Positions 1 through 9,432 are shown, counted from the first letter of the stretch. The stretch: DNA of 64,000 nucleotides from Bacteroidota bacterium (GCA_018266755.1 JAFDZW010000005.1:62001-126000), one strand, 5' to 3'. The notes: a model not told the origin generated them from the letters alone. Translations and numbers: made by a program.

Positions 1-1
1 C

Positions 2-1351
2 TTCGAGGAAACGAAGAATCACAAGGACAAGCGCGTTGCGTTCGGGCCGAACGTGATGTTCGACGGTGAGCGCTGCATCTCCTGCTCGCGCTGCATTCGG
101 TTCTCGCAGGAAGTGGCTGAGCAGCCGGTACTGACGTTCGTTCAGCGCGGTGATCACGTCACGATTCAGACTTTCCCGGGCACGCAGTTCGATAACCCGT
201 ATTCCATGAACGTGATCGACATTTGTCCGGTCGGTGCGCTCACGAGCCGCGACTTCCGGTTCAAGGCACGTCCGTGGGATATGTCGTTCACCGAGACAGT
301 GTGCGCGGGATGTGCACGAGGATGTAGTATACGGGTCGGCGTTCGCAATAATGAGATATTGCGTCTCGAGCCGAGACCGAACCCGAACGTTAACGATTTC
401 TGGATGTGCGACCCCGGCCGTCTCGAGACCTATCCGCATGTCAACGCCGAGGACCGAGTGAGTGGAGCATACATCCGTACAAACGGTTCGATCCAGCAGG
501 TTTCGATACACGACGGAGTGCATGCAATTGCTTCAGGACTCAAAAAGTTTAAGCCTGAAGAGATCGCATTTGTCGCCTCTGCATTTGCGACACTAGAGGA
601 TAATTATATATTCCTTGAGGCTGCAAAGCAGCGCGGCGCAAAGCATGTTGGGTACTTCGAAGCGGTGAGTGGGGAAGATGCCCGATTGCTCATGAGAGCC
701 GACAAGGCACCGAACGCATATAGTCTCGGACTGCTCGGCATTAAGCCGTTCGGTAGCGATATCGAATCGCAGATTGCCAGTGGTAAGATCAAAGCAGTGT
801 ATGCGCTTGAGGACGATTTCTTCTCGCGTACGCACCACTTGCAGCATGCGTTTTCTAAGCTCGAGTTTTTCGCTTGTCATGCAACGAATATGACGGCAAC
901 GGTCAAGGCAGCTCACGTTATCCTTCCTGCTGCGACATGGGCGGAGAAAGAAGGTGTGCTCATCAATTTCGAAGGCTGGGCACAGAAGCTCTCTCCGGCA
1001 GTTGCAACGGCGCACGTCGTTCGCGGATTCGATCATCTTGCGCAGTCGCGCCTCGATAAGTTCGGTACGCCGTTCGATAAGTGGGCACAGTCGAACAAGC
1101 GTGATGCGCAGGAGTCGTGGCGTTTGGCTCAGGAGGTTGCGAAGGCATTGGGTGGCAAGAGCGATCACCGATACACCGAAGACGTGTTTGAAGCTGTGGC
1201 TCACCACTACCCGCAACTGAAGGGTTTGACCTATGACCTGCTCGGTTCGCTCGGCCGTCCGCTCAACGGCATAGACAAACCGTTCAAAGAATCGTCGTAT
1301 CGCGAGGTCTATCAGCTCGATACCATCGACGAGATTCCCGTACTATCGTAA
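2..1351 (+). CDS. nuoG: NADH-quinone oxidoreductase subunit G, C-terminal part (5' end outside window)
   Basis: Catalytic-arm iron-sulfur subunit of respiratory complex I, passing electrons from NuoF towards NuoB. The reading frame is open from base 2, so the start lies upstream and the GTG at 53 is internal. Visible are a CxxCxxC motif with a distal CPVGAL (a 4Fe-4S cluster) and a second set CxxCxxxC plus a distal Cys in WMCDPGR, the pattern of the extra N7 cluster that only some NuoG have. A molybdopterin-oxidoreductase-like domain follows and ends early, so this is a short-tailed NuoG. The stop directly abuts nuoH. The family call is secure. Confidence 0.95.
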   Translation, partial: FEETKNHKDKRVAFGPNVMFDGERCISCSRCIRFSQEVAEQPVLTFVQRGDHVTIQTFPGTQFDNPYSMNVIDICPVGALTSRDFRFKARPWDMSFTETVCAGCARGCSIRVGVRNNEILRLEPRPNPNVNDFWMCDPGRLETYPHVNAEDRVSGAYIRTNGSIQQVSIHDGVHAIASGLKKFKPEEIAFVASAFATLEDNYIFLEAAKQRGAKHVGYFEAVSGEDARLLMRADKAPNAYSLGLLGIKPFGSDIESQIASGKIKAVYALEDDFFSRTHHLQHAFSKLEFFACHATNMTATVKAAHVILPAATWAEKEGVLINFEGWAQKLSPAVATAHVVRGFDHLAQSRLDKFGTPFDKWAQSNKRDAQESWRLAQEVAKALGGKSDHRYTEDVFEAVAHHYPQLKGLTYDLLGSLGRPLNGIDKPFKESSYREVYQLDTIDEIPVLS

Positions 1352-2383
1352 TTGCCGCACGAAGCAATGATCGTTGAAGCCCTCATTAAGATAGTCGCCT
1401 TACTGCTGATCGTTCTGACATCGGTTGCATACCTCGTTCTGCTGGAACGTTGGATCTGCGCCTGGTTGCAAGACCGTATTGGTCCGAACCGTGTCGGTCC
1501 GCTCGGATTATTGCAACCGTTGGCTGACGTCCTGAAACTCTTGCTCAAAGAGGATATCGAACCGACAGCGGCACAAGGGTGGTACCATTGGCTTGCACCT
1601 GTGATCTCGATCACAGTGGCGATCAGTGCATTGGCGATCGTTCCGTTCGGGGCCAGTCTCGTTCTCGGTGGTCATACCGTCAATATCGCAGTTGCAAGTG
1701 GTGTGAATATCGGGGTGCTGTATATCATTGCGCTCACGAGTGTCGGGGTATATGGGATTACGCTTGCCGGCTGGTCGAGCGGATCGAAGTACTCGTTGCT
1801 CGGCGGTCTTCGTTCGAGCGCACAGATGATCAGCTATGAGCTCACACTCGGGCTCGGCCTGGTGTCTGTGGTGATGCTTTCAGGGTCACTCGACATGACG
1901 AACATCATCCACTCACAGATTGCCGGTGGTTGGAATATTTTGCGTGCACCGCTTGGATTCCTCCTGTTCATCACCTCATCATTTGCCGAGACAAATCGCC
2001 AGCCATTCGATCTTCCGGAAGCGGAGCCGGAATTGGTCGGTGGATACCACACGGAGTATAGCTCGATGAAGTGGGCGCTGTTCTTCCTTTCGGAGTATGC
2101 GAACATGATCACCGCGAGCGCGGTCATGACCGTCTTGTTTCTCGGCGGTTGGCACGTACCGTTTTTTGATCTTTCGAGCATGAACCCAATCGCTCAGGCA
2201 GCGATCGGCGTTGGTGCAATGGCCGTCAAGATGTTCGCGATTATCTTCTTCTTCATGTGGGTGCGCTGGTCGATTCCGCGCTTCCGCTACGATCAGTTGA
2301 TGGACTTGGGGTGGAAAGTGTTGTTACCACTCGGGATCTTGAATATCGTGCTCACCGCCCTGGAGAAAACGTATCTCTTATGA
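1352..2383 (+). CDS. nuoH: NADH-quinone oxidoreductase subunit H
   Basis: Membrane subunit at the base of the quinone pocket of complex I, linking the peripheral arm to the proton-pumping arm. 343 residues, highly hydrophobic, normal length. Family motifs include a DRIGPNRVGP-type segment near residue 45 and AETNRQPFDLPEAEPELVGG on a cytoplasmic loop. The TTG at 1352 touches the nuoG stop; the ATG at 1367, five codons in, is an equally plausible start. The 3' end overlaps nuoI as ATGA, which implies translational coupling. Nothing unusual in the body. Confidence 0.96.
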   Translation: MPHEAMIVEALIKIVALLLIVLTSVAYLVLLERWICAWLQDRIGPNRVGPLGLLQPLADVLKLLLKEDIEPTAAQGWYHWLAPVISITVAISALAIVPFGASLVLGGHTVNIAVASGVNIGVLYIIALTSVGVYGITLAGWSSGSKYSLLGGLRSSAQMISYELTLGLGLVSVVMLSGSLDMTNIIHSQIAGGWNILRAPLGFLLFITSSFAETNRQPFDLPEAEPELVGGYHTEYSSMKWALFFLSEYANMITASAVMTVLFLGGWHVPFFDLSSMNPIAQAAIGVGAMAVKMFAIIFFFMWVRWSIPRFRYDQLMDLGWKVLLPLGILNIVLTALEKTYLL

Positions 2384-2907
2384 GCCAGCAGTATCGTTCG
2401 AAGTATAATAATCCGAAACCGGCGCGTACGATGTCGCTCTGGGAGCGTATCTACCTGCCAGAGATCGCGCGTGGGTTGTTCACGTCGATCAAGCATCTGT
2501 TTCGTCCGAAGTTCGTTCGTCAGTATCCGGAAGAAAAATGGGATGCGCCTGCGTCTTTTCGCGGACGCCCGGTACTGGTGCAGGAAGATAACGGCGTCGA
2601 GCGCTGTGTAGCGTGCGGGCTGTGCTCGCGGGTGTGCCCGCCGTTAGCAATCGAGGTGCAAGCCAGCGAAACGGAATTGCTGAAAGAACGCTATCCTGTC
2701 CGCTTCGAGATCAATATGCTTCGCTGTATTTTCTGCGGATTTTGCGAAGAGGTCTGTCCCGAAGAAGCGATCGTGATGAGCCAGGATTACGAACTTACAT
2801 TTCGCAAGTATTCCGATGCTCTGTATGGTAAGGACAAGCTCCTGACTCCGAAGGCCAAACTGAAGGACAGGCTGGAATTTTTGCGGCAGATGAGAACTTC
2901 TAAATAA
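2380..2907 (+). CDS. nuoI: NADH-quinone oxidoreductase subunit I
   Basis: Ferredoxin-like subunit of complex I carrying clusters N6a and N6b. 175 residues from the ATG overlapping the nuoH stop. The frame is open further upstream (to 2257) but that part lies inside nuoH, so the ATGA-coupled start is preferred. Two CxxCxxCxxxCP motifs are visible (CVACGLCSRVCP and CIFCGFCEEVCP). The C-terminus has the usual YELTFRKYSDALYGKDKLL-like segment. Last gene of this nuo block; a hairpin terminator follows and the next nuo gene (nuoJ) is 9.4 kb away. Confidence 0.96.
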   Translation: MSQQYRSKYNNPKPARTMSLWERIYLPEIARGLFTSIKHLFRPKFVRQYPEEKWDAPASFRGRPVLVQEDNGVERCVACGLCSRVCPPLAIEVQASETELLKERYPVRFEINMLRCIFCGFCEEVCPEEAIVMSQDYELTFRKYSDALYGKDKLLTPKAKLKDRLEFLRQMRTSK

Positions 2908-2909
2908 CG

Positions 2910-2929
2910 AATGCCCCGTATGGGGCATT
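2910..2929 (+). terminator. Rho-independent terminator after nuoI
   Basis: Perfect 8-bp stem (AATGCCCC / GGGGCATT) with a GTAT loop, followed by TTTCGTTT. It starts three bases after the nuoI stop, so it ends the nuoGHI transcript. Confidence 0.8.
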
Positions 2930-2945
2930 TTCGTTTATTATCACT

Positions 2946-4838
2946 ATGCGTCGCGGCGCGCTTTTTCTCGTAGTCATAGTATTGTTTGTCGTGGCCCAAA
3001 CAGCGTCCGCACAAGGCCGTCTGGGCACAGTACTTGCTCCTGCCGAAATCCCGGCGGGCGAAGATTTCTGCGTGCGTATTACCGCGTCGGCCCTCGAACA
3101 CGGGGTTGAGCGTGCTATTGCGGTGCAGTACTCCGATGGATTCAAATTTCTCGGAGCTTACGCGGCGGATGAAGATGGAGCGGATACTGTATCGCTTGAG
3201 TGGTACCCAAGTGTAGCATCGATGTTTACTCGTGAGCGTGGACACGCCGTCGTCGCGTATGAAGACCACACTACCATGTACTCCAACCACTTCAATGCCG
3301 TTGCGTACTTCTTCCGTTTTCGAGCGCCGCTGAAAGCCGCAACCCTGAAGGTACAGGCGTGTTTGGTGGAACGTGCCGATCTTTCTGTCACCCCACCCAA
3401 GGAAACATCCAAGAAGAAGCAACCAAAACGACGCAAACCTTCCGCAAGTACAACTTGGAAAGTGGTTGCCCCCGATCTCGGAGAAGACTTTACGTTCGCC
3501 GACGCCGACACAAAAGAATACTCACGGAATATCCGTATCGTAACGGGATGGGAAAAGACGTCACGGGCGCTTACACTCCATGGCAACCATGGTGCAACCG
3601 CGATGCTCGAAACGGATTCCGCAGTGCTGCCGTCGCTTTTTGCGCAAGAGTTTACTCTGTCGTGTTGGTACCGGAGCACCGAACCGTTGCAAGGTATTTT
3701 CCATTGGGTTCTCAACGGAGCTGGCCGTGGTGCATGGTTGGCAACCGATGCATTAGGCGATCTGACATTCTATTCACATGAAGTCCACTCGTCGGATGAT
3801 ACGATCATTAGCGTTGCAGTACCGATAACGGATGGTGCATGGCACTATCTGACCTGCACCCACGACGCATTTGGCATAATAACGATCGAGGTCGATGGTA
3901 AGGAGCGCGACACGCTAACTTCGTCAACGGATTTGTCGGGACTTCGTAGGTTCGATATCGGTAATGCTTCCGGTGTCAATCGCTTCTACGTCGACGAACT
4001 GTCACTTCGTACTGGTGTCGAAATCACGAATGCGGCCCCTACCATTCTAGTTCGCGACACTGTTGCTTCTCTCTTCGGATTATTTCACTTTGAAGACTTT
4101 GGTCAAACCGCACGTTCGAGCGTTGCGCTGCGCAAAGTTATTCATCAGAATGACTCTATCGTAAGCCTTGTGCGTGTACCGATCTATTTTCAACTTGACT
4201 CCGGCGCATCCATCGGCGAGTCTTCGTCTCCGGTGCTCACCGATCATGCTGTTCTTTCTGTGGAACAGGCGAATGCTACAAAGGTAACTTTTTCCTGGCT
4301 TGCAACAAGTGAGATCGGTGTAAAGCGTTATGAACTGCAGCGTAGGATCGCCTCATTCGGCGATTACGAGAAAACACTCGATGTAAAAGCAAAGCAGTCG
4401 ATCTCCGCTCAAGAAAAAGACCATGCGATTGTCTCACGTGCGAATTATTCTGCTGTCGAAACACTCCCATCAATAGGAAGAGATATAGAATTGTCCTATC
4501 GCCTCGCCCTGATCGGCGAACGGGATTCGGTGATGGGGTATACCCAGCCGGTTAAGCTCGAATACGGTGGCAATCGTGACGTATTCGTTGAACAAAACAA
4601 GCCGAATCCGTTCAACCCAAAGACAATAATTAACTTTCGTCTCGCACGCGCATGTGTTGTAACAGTCACTGTGTATGATATCATGGGAAGAGAAGTCGGA
4701 GTTCTGCTTAATGACAAACTTGCAGTCGGGAAACATTCTCTTGAAGTGGATGCAACAATGTGGCCGGGTGGCATCTATTTTTACAAAGTAAAAACTCCTC
4801 GCACCATTGTTACAAAACGCATGGTCGTGGCGAAGTAA
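2946..4838 (+). CDS. Secreted LamG-like protein with T9SS type A sorting domain
   Basis: 630-residue exported protein of unknown specific function. An N-terminal Sec signal peptide ends near residue 22 (TASAQG). A conserved N-terminal region is followed by a Lys/Arg/Pro-rich linker at about residues 138-160. Next comes a concanavalin A/LamG-like jelly-roll region at about 195-360, with the typical pattern of a tryptophan-rich strand, a DGAWHYLTCTHD-type strand and IEVDGKERD. The last ~85 residues form a T9SS type A sorting domain: NKPNPFNPKT, then VYDIMGREV, then GIYFYKV and a basic end. Expected fate is export through the T9SS and attachment to or release from the cell surface. Likely monocistronic. 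Confidence 0.8.
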   Translation: MRRGALFLVVIVLFVVAQTASAQGRLGTVLAPAEIPAGEDFCVRITASALEHGVERAIAVQYSDGFKFLGAYAADEDGADTVSLEWYPSVASMFTRERGHAVVAYEDHTTMYSNHFNAVAYFFRFRAPLKAATLKVQACLVERADLSVTPPKETSKKKQPKRRKPSASTTWKVVAPDLGEDFTFADADTKEYSRNIRIVTGWEKTSRALTLHGNHGATAMLETDSAVLPSLFAQEFTLSCWYRSTEPLQGIFHWVLNGAGRGAWLATDALGDLTFYSHEVHSSDDTIISVAVPITDGAWHYLTCTHDAFGIITIEVDGKERDTLTSSTDLSGLRRFDIGNASGVNRFYVDELSLRTGVEITNAAPTILVRDTVASLFGLFHFEDFGQTARSSVALRKVIHQNDSIVSLVRVPIYFQLDSGASIGESSSPVLTDHAVLSVEQANATKVTFSWLATSEIGVKRYELQRRIASFGDYEKTLDVKAKQSISAQEKDHAIVSRANYSAVETLPSIGRDIELSYRLALIGERDSVMGYTQPVKLEYGGNRDVFVEQNKPNPFNPKTIINFRLARACVVTVTVYDIMGREVGVLLNDKLAVGKHSLEVDATMWPGGIYFYKVKTPRTIVTKRMVVAK

Positions 4839-4878
4839 TAACGAACCATAACGGTTTTCTCGGAGTTGTAGAACCGGA

Positions 4879-4958
4879 TCGTTAGGGGTGTCCGCTACTG
4901 GCGGACTGAGATAAGACCCTCAACACCTGATCCGGATTATACCGGCGTAGGGAAACGA
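4879..4958 (+). promoter_or_regulatory. TPP (THI-box) riboswitch aptamer
   Basis: The conserved thiamine-pyrophosphate aptamer is recognisable by eye. Closing helix P1 is TCGTT (4879-4883) with AACGA (4954-4958). The invariant GGGGTG is at 4885-4890, CTGAGA at 4906-4911, ACCCTCAACACCTGAT runs from 4917, and CCGG..TACCGGCGTAGGGAAA closes the other arm. It lies ~100 bp ahead of a TonB-dependent receptor, thiN and a symporter, which is the expected target context. High TPP should reduce expression of all three. Confidence 0.96.
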
Positions 4959-4992
4959 AACAGTTTACGCATATTCCCCAGTGTAATCGTGT

Positions 4993-5040
4993 TCCGTTCC
5001 ATACGCCGGAAGAACCCCGGATCTGCGAACGGATTTTTCA
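4993..5040 (+). terminator. Probable riboswitch expression-platform terminator
   Basis: Hairpin between the TPP aptamer and the receptor start. Outer stem TCCGTTC (4993-4999) pairs with GAACGGA (5027-5033); inner CCGG (5006-5009) pairs with CCGG (5017-5020); TTTTTCATTTT follows. This fits transcription termination when TPP is bound. I did not identify the competing antiterminator. Confidence 0.55.
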
Positions 5041-5054
5041 TTTTACGCTAGTAT

Positions 5055-7349
5055 ATGCGCACGCTCGTACTCACCGCTTGGTTACTCGCAACCGCTGCAC
5101 CGCTGTTCGCACAGACGGCACCGAAATCGGATACGTTGCGCCACATTGAACAAAAAGAGGTGATCGTCACCGGGTTTCCGGCGGTCGAAGGAAAAACGCC
5201 TGTTCCTGTAACAACCGTTCGACGCCAAGAGCTTGAGCAGGGAGCAACGTTCAAAGAACTTCCGAACCTGTTGCGGATGCTCCCTTCGATGGTTACCTAC
5301 ACTGAGAGCGGTACCGATATTGGATATAGCTATGTAAATATTCGTGGCTTCGATTCGCGTCGTGAGTCGATCCTCGTTAACGGCATTCCGCAAAACGATC
5401 CGGAAGATCACTCGGTGTATTGGGTTGACATGCCAGATCTGGCAAGTTTCAGCTCGAACGTTGAGATCCAGCGTGGTGCCGGATCTGCATTCTATGGCCC
5501 GCCGGCGATCGGTGGTTCCATCAACATCGAAACGTTTCCGTCGGCCGATCGGCAGTTCAGCTTCAGCGCAATGGGCGGCAGTTACGGTACTTCGAAAATT
5601 GGACTGGTTGCAAATTCCGGTTTGATCGACGGGAAATATCTCGTATCAACGAAACTCTCGCAGATGCATACCGATGGATATCGCGATCACGCATTCTTCG
5701 ATACGAAATCATATTATGTATCGCTTGCTCGCATCGACGAACGTTCGACACTTCAGTTTAACTTCTATGGAGGGCCAATCAACGACGGGCTTGGTTATTA
5801 TGGTATTTATCCTGCCGACGATGCACGTTCAAACTTCGTTGACCGTAACCTTCGCAAGTATAATCCTACCGAGACCGGTCTTTCCGAGCGACGCGCCAAC
5901 GAACAGGAGTCGTTCTCGCAGCCGCATTATGAAATGCTATCGTCATACAAACTGGACGACCACCTAACGCTCTTTAATTCGCTCTTCTACGTGCAAGGAG
6001 AGGGATTCTTCGATTTCGACGGAACATGGCCCTATGTATTCGGCGGCTCGAATAGCGAGGCCTACCATCTTACGCAAGTGTATGGGGAGCGGTATGGATT
6101 CGCAGGGATCAACGATAGCAGTCTTGGCAACGAACTGACCCGTGCATGGGTGGGGAATAAACAGATCGGATGGTTGCCGAGACTCGAGTTTTCGCATGAC
6201 GATGGAATGTTTACTCTTGGTGGCGAGATCCGAATTCATCGCTCCAACCATTGGGGGCAAGTACTCTATGCGGAGAAACTACCTCAGAATCTTCCAGTGA
6301 ATTATCATTACTACGAATACAACGGCGGAAAGGATATCTTTTCTGGATATCTGGCTGAACGGTACGGTTTAAACAAGGACATCAATCTGTCAGCGAGCGT
6401 ACAGCTCATCGGGCAAACGTACCACTATTATAACGAGCAGCCGATCTATCTCGATTCTATACATGCTGCGGCAGAAGGATTAACGGCCGGATTTCATTCT
6501 ACTTCATTCGATGTACCGCTCTTCTTTGCAAACCCCAGAGCAGGAATCAATGTAAACCTCTCGGATAATGCGACGGCCTTCGTGAGCGCGAGCTATACTT
6601 CGCGTGAACCGCGCCTGTCTGATTACTATAGTGCGGAATCGCTCAAGCTTCCGAACTTCAACAAGAAGGCTGACAGTACGTTTGATTTTTCAAGCCCTAA
6701 AGTGAAGCCTGAGCATTTGATCGATATCGAGGTAGGTCTGCGCGCACTTGATCTCGATCTTGACGAATCTTGGAAGTTTACCGGGAAAGCGACAGGATAC
6801 TACATGCCGTTTACCGACGAATTACTGAAGACTAACCAGGCCGACCTTTTTGGGAATAGCATCGTAGCAAATGCGGAAAAGGTCTTACACTATGGCCTCG
6901 AACTCGAAGCCGGATTACAATATTCCGATGCATTTGCTATAAAAGCAAACATGACATTGAGTCATAATGAGATTAAGCAATTCGATAGCTATTCCGATAC
7001 CTCCAGTGTGGTAGGAAAGACCCCGATTGGATTCCCTTCGATAATTGCAAATGTTTCGGCGATCATTACACCGTTCAAAAACCTTCAAGTCACGCTCAGC
7101 GGACGATATGTGGGACAGATGTACGGTGACATCGAGAATACGGATTATTTCCGTAACAATGCGTACTCGGTCTGCGATCTTACACTTTCGTATCGTCTCG
7201 ACAAGATATTCGGTGCCGATCATCTGACAATCCGCGGACAAATCAATAATCTATTCGACCGACTCTATACGAGTTATGTTCTTGCCGATGCCGGATTCTT
7301 TGTTGCAGCGCCACGCAACGGATTCGTATCGATCGAACTAGGTCTGTGA
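5055..7349 (+). CDS. TonB-dependent outer-membrane receptor, predicted thiamine (or precursor) uptake
   Basis: 764-residue outer-membrane receptor with a signal peptide cleaved near residue 20. The plug domain (about 45-165) includes VNIRGFDSRRESILVNGIP and a VEIQRGAGSAFYGPPAIGGSINIET-like end. A 22-strand-type barrel follows, closing with NNLFDRLYTSY and a terminal aromatic/hydrophobic strand. No N-terminal carboxypeptidase-like extension, so it is a classical TonB transporter rather than SusC. Substrate is inferred from the TPP riboswitch upstream and from thiN and a symporter downstream, with which it overlaps by 4 bp. Thiamine, a phosphate ester or a pyrimidine precursor are all possible. 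Confidence 0.88.
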   Translation: MRTLVLTAWLLATAAPLFAQTAPKSDTLRHIEQKEVIVTGFPAVEGKTPVPVTTVRRQELEQGATFKELPNLLRMLPSMVTYTESGTDIGYSYVNIRGFDSRRESILVNGIPQNDPEDHSVYWVDMPDLASFSSNVEIQRGAGSAFYGPPAIGGSINIETFPSADRQFSFSAMGGSYGTSKIGLVANSGLIDGKYLVSTKLSQMHTDGYRDHAFFDTKSYYVSLARIDERSTLQFNFYGGPINDGLGYYGIYPADDARSNFVDRNLRKYNPTETGLSERRANEQESFSQPHYEMLSSYKLDDHLTLFNSLFYVQGEGFFDFDGTWPYVFGGSNSEAYHLTQVYGERYGFAGINDSSLGNELTRAWVGNKQIGWLPRLEFSHDDGMFTLGGEIRIHRSNHWGQVLYAEKLPQNLPVNYHYYEYNGGKDIFSGYLAERYGLNKDINLSASVQLIGQTYHYYNEQPIYLDSIHAAAEGLTAGFHSTSFDVPLFFANPRAGINVNLSDNATAFVSASYTSREPRLSDYYSAESLKLPNFNKKADSTFDFSSPKVKPEHLIDIEVGLRALDLDLDESWKFTGKATGYYMPFTDELLKTNQADLFGNSIVANAEKVLHYGLELEAGLQYSDAFAIKANMTLSHNEIKQFDSYSDTSSVVGKTPIGFPSIIANVSAIITPFKNLQVTLSGRYVGQMYGDIENTDYFRNNAYSVCDLTLSYRLDKIFGADHLTIRGQINNLFDRLYTSYVLADAGFFVAAPRNGFVSIELGL

Positions 7350-8005
7350 GCGAGACTGGCGGACATATCGTTCTGCTGCTTGATGGAGAGTCGCCGTCAG
7401 TGCGGCTTGCGGAGTATGCCGCTGCGAATGCGATCTATATTGCTGCGACGGACGGCGCAGCTCGAACTGCGAAGCAGCTCAAGCTGCCACTCCATCTCAT
7501 TATTGGGGATCTGGATAGTATTGACCATGAAGCCCGCGAGCACTTCAGCTCGACTCGGATCATTACTGTTGCTGACCAATATTCGAACGATTTCGAGAAG
7601 GCGCTTCACTACATTCTTGAGCAGGAAGTCGGCGATGACCTACTGATTCTCGGAATGCATGGCCGACGTACCGATCATACACTCACCAATCTTAGCGTGC
7701 TCGTTCGTTTTCGTGATCGATTCAGGAGTCTCCGCATTCTCGATGATCACCAGGAACATCGTCTCTTGACAAAGCGCTATCCTGCATTGCACCTGTCGCA
7801 GTCTAATGGTTCTATTATTTCTCTCACTCCGCTTCCACATGCACTTGGCGTGACAACAAACGGACTATACTATCCGATAACACGTGCAGAAATGCGTTTT
7901 GGTCAACAGGAAGGGCTCAGTAATTATGTCGATGGTCACGAGGGAGCACATGTGTCAATCACCGAAGGCGCACTGTTGGTTTCGATGCCATATACGAACT
8001 TCTAA
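7346..8005 (+). CDS. thiN: Thiamine pyrophosphokinase
   Basis: Cytoplasmic enzyme converting thiamine plus ATP to thiamine diphosphate. 219 residues, normal size. Diagnostic motifs are DGAART near residue 35, IIGDLDSID (the GDxDS nucleotide-binding signature), NDFEKAL, and GRRTDHTLTNL; the C-terminal beta domain has TNGLYYPI. GTG start overlaps the receptor stop by 4 bp (GTGA), and its stop overlaps the next start (TAATG), so all three genes are translationally coupled. It would trap and activate the imported vitamin and make the TPP that shuts off the riboswitch. Confidence 0.92.
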   Translation: MSETGGHIVLLLDGESPSVRLAEYAAANAIYIAATDGAARTAKQLKLPLHLIIGDLDSIDHEAREHFSSTRIITVADQYSNDFEKALHYILEQEVGDDLLILGMHGRRTDHTLTNLSVLVRFRDRFRSLRILDDHQEHRLLTKRYPALHLSQSNGSIISLTPLPHALGVTTNGLYYPITRAEMRFGQQEGLSNYVDGHEGAHVSITEGALLVSMPYTNF

Positions 8006-9432
8006 TGAACACCCTCCCGCAGTTAGCACCGATTGACCTTGCAATCATCATCTTTTATGTAGTTGCAAATGCCACAGTCGGGTTTGTTTCGTTTCGACGA
8101 TTCAAACGAAAGAAGGTATCCGAAGAGGAAGAATTTCTGCTGGCCGGACGTACACTGACGCTTCCTGCTTTTGTAGCAACGCTCGTCTCTACATGGTATG
8201 GTGGTATTCTGGCTGTTGGGGAATATGTATACGACAATGGGATCGTCACATGGATCGTATTTGGCATTCCATACTACGTAGCTGCAATCATATTTGCCAT
8301 CATACTTGCAAAACGAGTTAACTCTGACCGCGTTCATCTTTCAATACCGGATCGAATGCGTGCGCTCTATGGTGAGCGAGCGGGCTATCTTGGCGCTGCA
8401 GCCACGGTATTCATGACTAGTCCTGCAGCATATATCATGATGCTTGCAACACTCTACCAGTGGTTCTTCGGATTTAATTACTGGTTGGGGGTTACGATCG
8501 CGATTGTGACTTCCATCTCATACTTATTCAACGGTGGTTTTCGAGCATCGATCCGGACGGATATCCTCCAGTTTATTGTGATGTTTGCCGGGTTTGTTGT
8601 CATCATTCCGTATGCCGTTGGTACGTATGGTGGTTTATCATACTTAGACGCTCATCTTCCGGCTACTCATAAAGCACCCTTCGGTTCGTTCAGCATTTGG
8701 TACGTACTCGTTTGGTACATTGCCGCGCTGTCCACGTTGACCGATCCGAACGTCCATCAACGTGTATTCGCTGCACGCAGTGTGAAGGTCGCGAGAAATG
8801 GAATGCTTATTTCCGTTGTGTTCTGGCTTTTCTTCGATGCGATGACGAATATCGCCGGACTCTACGCGCGCTCTGCATTTCCGCACCTTGCTGCCAGCAA
8901 ATTTGCATATCCTGCTCTAGCCGAAGCGGTATTACCGATGGGACTAAAGGGGGCATTCTATGCCGGAATGCTTGCTACGGTACTTTCTACCGTGGACTCG
9001 TTCTTCTTCATGAGCGCGACGATTGTCGGTCGCGATATCCTCTGGCGTATCTGGGGGCGTGGAAACGAAGATCGTGTGAAATACTACACTCGTGTCGGAC
9101 TTGTGGTTACGGCGCTTATCTCCGTAGTTGTCATTTCGGTCTCGGAGCGTATTTACATGATCTGGTATTCCTTCGCATCGGTCCTCGTGCCCATGCTTCT
9201 GTTTCCGCTGACACTGAGCTACTTCCCAAAGCTTCGCCCTTCGGTGAAAGCGGCTGAATGGTCCATTATCCTCGGTGGGTTAATGGCGTTGGCGGCCTAT
9301 GGTATTGGCATTGTGCGAGGTGATTCAATCAATCCAATATACGTAGGTGGTATCGAGCCGATGTATGTCGGGTTGTTCTTCAGTGCAGTGCCGGTGGCGG
9401 GAAAGATATTTCGTCGTATGAAGGTGGCTTGA
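8005..9432 (+). CDS. SSS-family sodium:solute symporter, predicted inner-membrane thiamine transporter
   Basis: 475-residue polytopic inner-membrane protein of the sodium/solute symporter family (LeuT fold, about 13 helices). Family features are the early GR.LTLPAFVATLVSTWYGG segment, the SIPDRMRALYG loop, and the LTDPNVHQRVFAARS and AGMLATVLSTVDSFFF regions. Its start overlaps the thiN stop by one base. In other Bacteroidota TPP-controlled receptor operons this slot is usually filled by PnuT; here an SSS protein stands in. Thiamine or precursor transport is inferred from context only; sequence alone cannot give the substrate. Confidence 0.8.
   Translation: MNTLPQLAPIDLAIIIFYVVANATVGFVSFRRFKRKKVSEEEEFLLAGRTLTLPAFVATLVSTWYGGILAVGEYVYDNGIVTWIVFGIPYYVAAIIFAIILAKRVNSDRVHLSIPDRMRALYGERAGYLGAAATVFMTSPAAYIMMLATLYQWFFGFNYWLGVTIAIVTSISYLFNGGFRASIRTDILQFIVMFAGFVVIIPYAVGTYGGLSYLDAHLPATHKAPFGSFSIWYVLVWYIAALSTLTDPNVHQRVFAARSVKVARNGMLISVVFWLFFDAMTNIAGLYARSAFPHLAASKFAYPALAEAVLPMGLKGAFYAGMLATVLSTVDSFFFMSATIVGRDILWRIWGRGNEDRVKYYTRVGLVVTALISVVVISVSERIYMIWYSFASVLVPMLLFPLTLSYFPKLRPSVKAAEWSIILGGLMALAAYGIGIVRGDSINPIYVGGIEPMYVGLFFSAVPVAGKIFRRMKVA

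Noticed and set aside
593..1216. 207-codon minus-strand ORF within nuoG
   Set aside because: Fully antisense to a conserved gene, with Cys/Arg-rich composition typical of shadow frames.
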